DNA of 64,000 bases from Marinobacterium ramblicola (lineage in GTDB: Bacteria; Pseudomonadota; Gammaproteobacteria; Pseudomonadales; Balneatricaceae): positions 53,923 through 117,922 of the forward strand of contig NZ_JAHREP010000016.1 of assembly GCF_019084545.1 (NCBI RefSeq). Reading direction: 5' to 3'. Below the pieces are notes generated by a model. It did not search any database. It worked only from the letters and a program-made list of their open reading frames with translations, and was not told the DNA's origin. This document shows positions 62,012-64,000 of this stretch, piece by piece. Position 1 is the stretch's first letter. Each line of letters begins with the position of its first letter. A program made the translations under genes and the position numbers.

Positions 62012-62818
62012 TTAGACGAACTTGCCGCCGATGCTGCCCAGGCCCTGGTAGTGCACGGTGAAGTTGTCACCCTTGTTGACCTGCACCGCCGCGGTGATCG
62101 CGCCGATCATGATGAAGCTGCCCGCCTTCAAGCTCTCGCCACGCTCCGCCAGCATATTGGCCAGCATGGCCACGGACGCCGCCGGGTGGCCCAGTACTGC
62201 GGCACCGGCGCCGGTCTGCACCACTTCACCGTTGATCTCCATCACCACACCGAGGGTCTTCAGATCCAGATCGGCCGGGTCGGCCATGCGGCCGCCGGTG
62301 ACGAAACGGCTGGAGGAGGAGTTGTCGGCGATCACACTCTTCAGGTCGAACTTGAAGTCCTTGTAGCGGGAGTCGATCACCTCCACTGCCGGCATCACGA
62401 AATCGGTCGCGCGCAGCACGTCGCCGATGTGGATACCCGGGCCCTTCAGCTCATCCTTCAGCACGAACGCCAGCTCCGCTTCGATCTTCGGGTGGATCAG
62501 CTCGTCGTGCTTGATCTCGCCGCCATCGGGCACGGTAAAGTAATCGGCGAGGAAGCCGTAGCAGGGGTGCTCGACACCCATCTGCGCCATCTTGGCCCAG
62601 GAGGTCAGCCCCATCTTCATGCCAACGATCTTGTTGCCGCGCGCCTCCTTGCGGCGACGGATCTCCCACTGGATGTCGAAGGCGTCTTCGTAGGTCATGT
62701 TCGGGAAGTCATCGGTGATCTTGGTGACTTCGTACGCTTCCAGTTCGGCGTTCTCCAGGTGGATCGCCAGCTCTTCAACCTGTGATTTACTCAGGCTCTT
62801 ACCTTTAACTTCAGCCAT
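62012..62818 (-). CDS. dmpH: 4-oxalocrotonate decarboxylase
   Basis: A 268-residue member of the DmpH/DmpE (decarboxylase/hydratase) family. The stretch DIQWEIRRRKEARGNKIVG and the following MKMGLTSWAKMAQMGV identify the decarboxylase DmpH/XylI, not the hydratase DmpE. Acidic metal ligands lie in KIEAELAFVL near 110. It decarboxylates 2-oxo-3-hexenedioate to 2-hydroxypenta-2,4-dienoate. Its ATG overlaps the dmpG stop (TGATG). Confidence 0.95.
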   Translation of the reverse strand: MAEVKGKSLSKSQVEELAIHLENAELEAYEVTKITDDFPNMTYEDAFDIQWEIRRRKEARGNKIVGMKMGLTSWAKMAQMGVEHPCYGFLADYFTVPDGGEIKHDELIHPKIEAELAFVLKDELKGPGIHIGDVLRATDFVMPAVEVIDSRYKDFKFDLKSVIADNSSSSRFVTGGRMADPADLDLKTLGVVMEINGEVVQTGAGAAVLGHPAASVAMLANMLAERGESLKAGSFIMIGAITAAVQVNKGDNFTVHYQGLGSIGGKFV

Positions 62819-63846
62819 CAGATCAGCCCCTTCTGTTTCGCCATGGTCAGTGCCAGGTCTTCGATCATATCTTCCTGTCCGCCCACGGTACCGCGACGGC
62901 CCAGCTCGACCAGGATGTCACGCGCCGGGATGCCGTACTTCCTCTCCGCGCGCTGTGCGAACAGCAGGAAGGAGGAGTAGACACCGGCGTAACCGAGGGT
63001 CAGCGCATCGCGGTCGACACGGATCGGCTGGTCCATCAGCGGCACGATCAGATCCTCGGCCACGTCCATGATCTTGTACAGGTCGATGCCGGTCGCGCAG
63101 CCCATGCGATCCAGTACCGCACAGAGCACCTCCAGCGGCGTGTTGCCGGCACCGGCACCCAGGCCCGCCACCGAGCCGTCGATACGCGCAGCACCGGCGT
63201 CGATGGCGGCCAGGGAGTTGGCCACGCCCATCGCCATGTTGTGATGGCCGTGGAAGCCGATCTCCACGTTCTCCGGCAGCTCGGCCCTCAGCAGACCGAT
63301 CTTCTCGCTCACTTCGTCCGGCAGCATGTAACCGGCGGAATCGGTGCAGTAGATGCAGTTGGCGCCGTAGCCGACCATCAGTTTGGCCTGCTCGAGGATC
63401 TTCGCCGCCGGCACCATGTGCGCCATCATCAGGAAGCCGACGCTGTCCATGTTCATCTCACGGGCCAGGGTGATGTGCTGCTGGGAGACATCGGCCTCGG
63501 TGCAGTGGGTGGCGACACGGATGGTGGAGACACCCAGCTCTTTCGCCATCTTCAGATGATCGACGGTGCCGATCCCCGGCAGCAGCAGGGCCGAGACCTT
63601 GGCCTGCTTCATCTTCGGGATCACCGCGCCGAGGTACTCCTCGTCGGAGTGGGCCGGGAAGCCGTAGTTGACCGAGGCACCGCCAAGACCGTCGCCGTGG
63701 GTCACTTCGATCAGCGGCATCCCCGCCTCGTCCATCGCCGTGGCGATGCTGACCATCTCGTCGACGCTGATCTGGTGACGTTTCGCATGCATGCCGTCGC
63801 GCAAACTCATATCGTGCAGACGGACTTTCTTACCTTGCAGATTCAT
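62818..63846 (-). CDS. dmpG: 4-hydroxy-2-oxovalerate aldolase
   Basis: A 342-residue class II aldolase with a TIM barrel (HMGL-like domain) and a C-terminal communication domain. Active-site pieces are [15 protein letters not shown] (residues 10-24, Arg-Asp and His) and the metal ligands in [11 protein letters not shown] near 198-208. It splits 4-hydroxy-2-oxovalerate into pyruvate and acetaldehyde, which is channelled to DmpF. GGAGG precedes the ATG, 16 bases after the dmpF stop. Confidence 0.96.
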   Translation of the reverse strand: MNLQGKKVRLHDMSLRDGMHAKRHQISVDEMVSIATAMDEAGMPLIEVTHGDGLGGASVNYGFPAHSDEEYLGAVIPKMKQAKVSALLLPGIGTVDHLKMAKELGVSTIRVATHCTEADVSQQHITLAREMNMDSVGFLMMAHMVPAAKILEQAKLMVGYGANCIYCTDSAGYMLPDEVSEKIGLLRAELPENVEIGFHGHHNMAMGVANSLAAIDAGAARIDGSVAGLGAGAGNTPLEVLCAVLDRMGCATGIDLYKIMDVAEDLIVPLMDQPIRVDRDALTLGYAGVYSSFLLFAQRAERKYGIPARDILVELGRRGTVGGQEDMIEDLALTMAKQKGLI

Positions 63847-63862
63847 CTCGTTAACCTCCGTC

Positions 63863-64000
63863 TTAACCGCGGGCTGGCAGTGTGATGGAACCGTTCGCCG
63901 CTTCTTCGGCGAACATCTCGGCAGTGCGCAGGCCCGCCGCGGTCATGATGTCCAGGTTGCCGGCGTACTTGGGCAGGAAGTCACCCAGGCCTTCGACCTC
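63863..64000 (-). CDS. dmpF: Acetaldehyde dehydrogenase (acylating), C-terminal part
   Basis: Only the last 45 codons are in the window; the gene enters from the right edge. The visible C-terminus ([16 protein letters not shown], then RTAEMFAEE and [10 protein letters not shown]) is that of DmpF/BphJ, which converts acetaldehyde and CoA to acetyl-CoA in complex with DmpG. Position and order (dmpF, dmpG, dmpH, dmpI) match the Pseudomonas dmp operon, so dmpE and the earlier genes probably lie just beyond. Confidence 0.92.
   Translation of the reverse strand, partial: EVEGLGDFLPKYAGNLDIMTAAGLRTAEMFAEEAANGSITLPARG

Noticed and set aside
62012..62818. 2-hydroxypentadienoate hydratase (DmpE)
   Set aside because: Same family, but the stretch around KEARGNKIVG and SWAKMAQMGV and the gene order (between dmpG and dmpI) point to the decarboxylase DmpH.
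1..64000. Transposases, integrases, tRNA or rRNA genes marking an integrated island
   Set aside because: None is recognisable anywhere in the window, so island status can only be argued from gene content and one AT-rich regulator gene.

Overview
The window is a dense, high-GC bacterial catabolic region that reads as the chromosome of an aerobic or microaerophilic gammaproteobacterium. The anthranilate, benzoate and meta-cleavage proteins look pseudomonad- or marine-gammaproteobacterium-like, but I cannot name a genus from sequence alone. I see no rRNA, tRNA, CRISPR, transposase or phage gene. Nearly every base lies in a gene, and eight regulators (four AraC, three LysR, one IclR) are spread between the catabolic blocks.

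Layout. 0-3.6 kb: an RND/MMPL exporter and a Ycf48-like lipoprotein. 3.9-7.8 kb: a redox operon (cytochrome b561, SHP-type cytochrome c, diheme cytochrome c, PepSY protein) ending in its own response regulator and sensor kinase. 7.9-10.2 kb: LysR regulator divergent from a DsbA-fold isomerase and a glutathione transferase. 10.2-17.6 kb: an indole-oxidation operon of iif type (hydrolase/NTF2 fusion, SDR, StyA-like oxygenase, flavin reductase, outer-membrane channel) flanked by two paralogous AraC regulators. 17.6-23 kb: kynurenine route from tryptophan to anthranilate (kynA, kynB, kynU), an NSS-family transporter and a LysR regulator. 23-26 kb: TRAP transporter. 25.9-31.2 kb: anthranilate 1,2-dioxygenase (antABC), a catechol 2,3-dioxygenase and an AT-rich AraC regulator. 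31.3-37.7 kb: a second NSS transporter, a leucine/phenylalanine dehydrogenase-family enzyme and a fused indolepyruvate:ferredoxin oxidoreductase. 38.2-43.1 kb: benzoate dioxygenase and diol dehydrogenase (benABCD) and a second catechol 2,3-dioxygenase. 43.3-54.4 kb: a module of unknown substrate (cyclase, FAH-family hydrolase, MFS, RND, Ycf48-like, DUF1329, DUF1302 and a LysR). 54.7-59.3 kb: a five-gene branched-chain/aromatic-acid ABC transporter. 59.4-61.3 kb: IclR and AraC regulators. 61.5-64 kb: lower meta-cleavage genes in dmpF-G-H-I order, running off the right edge.

How it fits together. Tryptophan (through kynurenine) and indole (through the iif enzymes) are both expected to give anthranilate. 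AntABC turns anthranilate, and BenABCD turns benzoate, into catechol. Both dioxygenase loci carry their own extradiol dioxygenase, so catechol is routed to meta cleavage and then to the dmp-type lower pathway at the right end. The dehydrogenase/IOR block offers a separate oxidative-deamination route for aromatic amino acids. Regulatory signals visible in the DNA include a XylS/BenR-type 21-bp direct repeat before benA, a perfect FNR/ANR box before the ABC transporter, a nested palindrome between kynA and its LysR, and several hairpin terminators. Short hairpin modules built round a CATCC/GGATG core recur in intergenic gaps, and one large palindromic element splits dmpH from dmpI.
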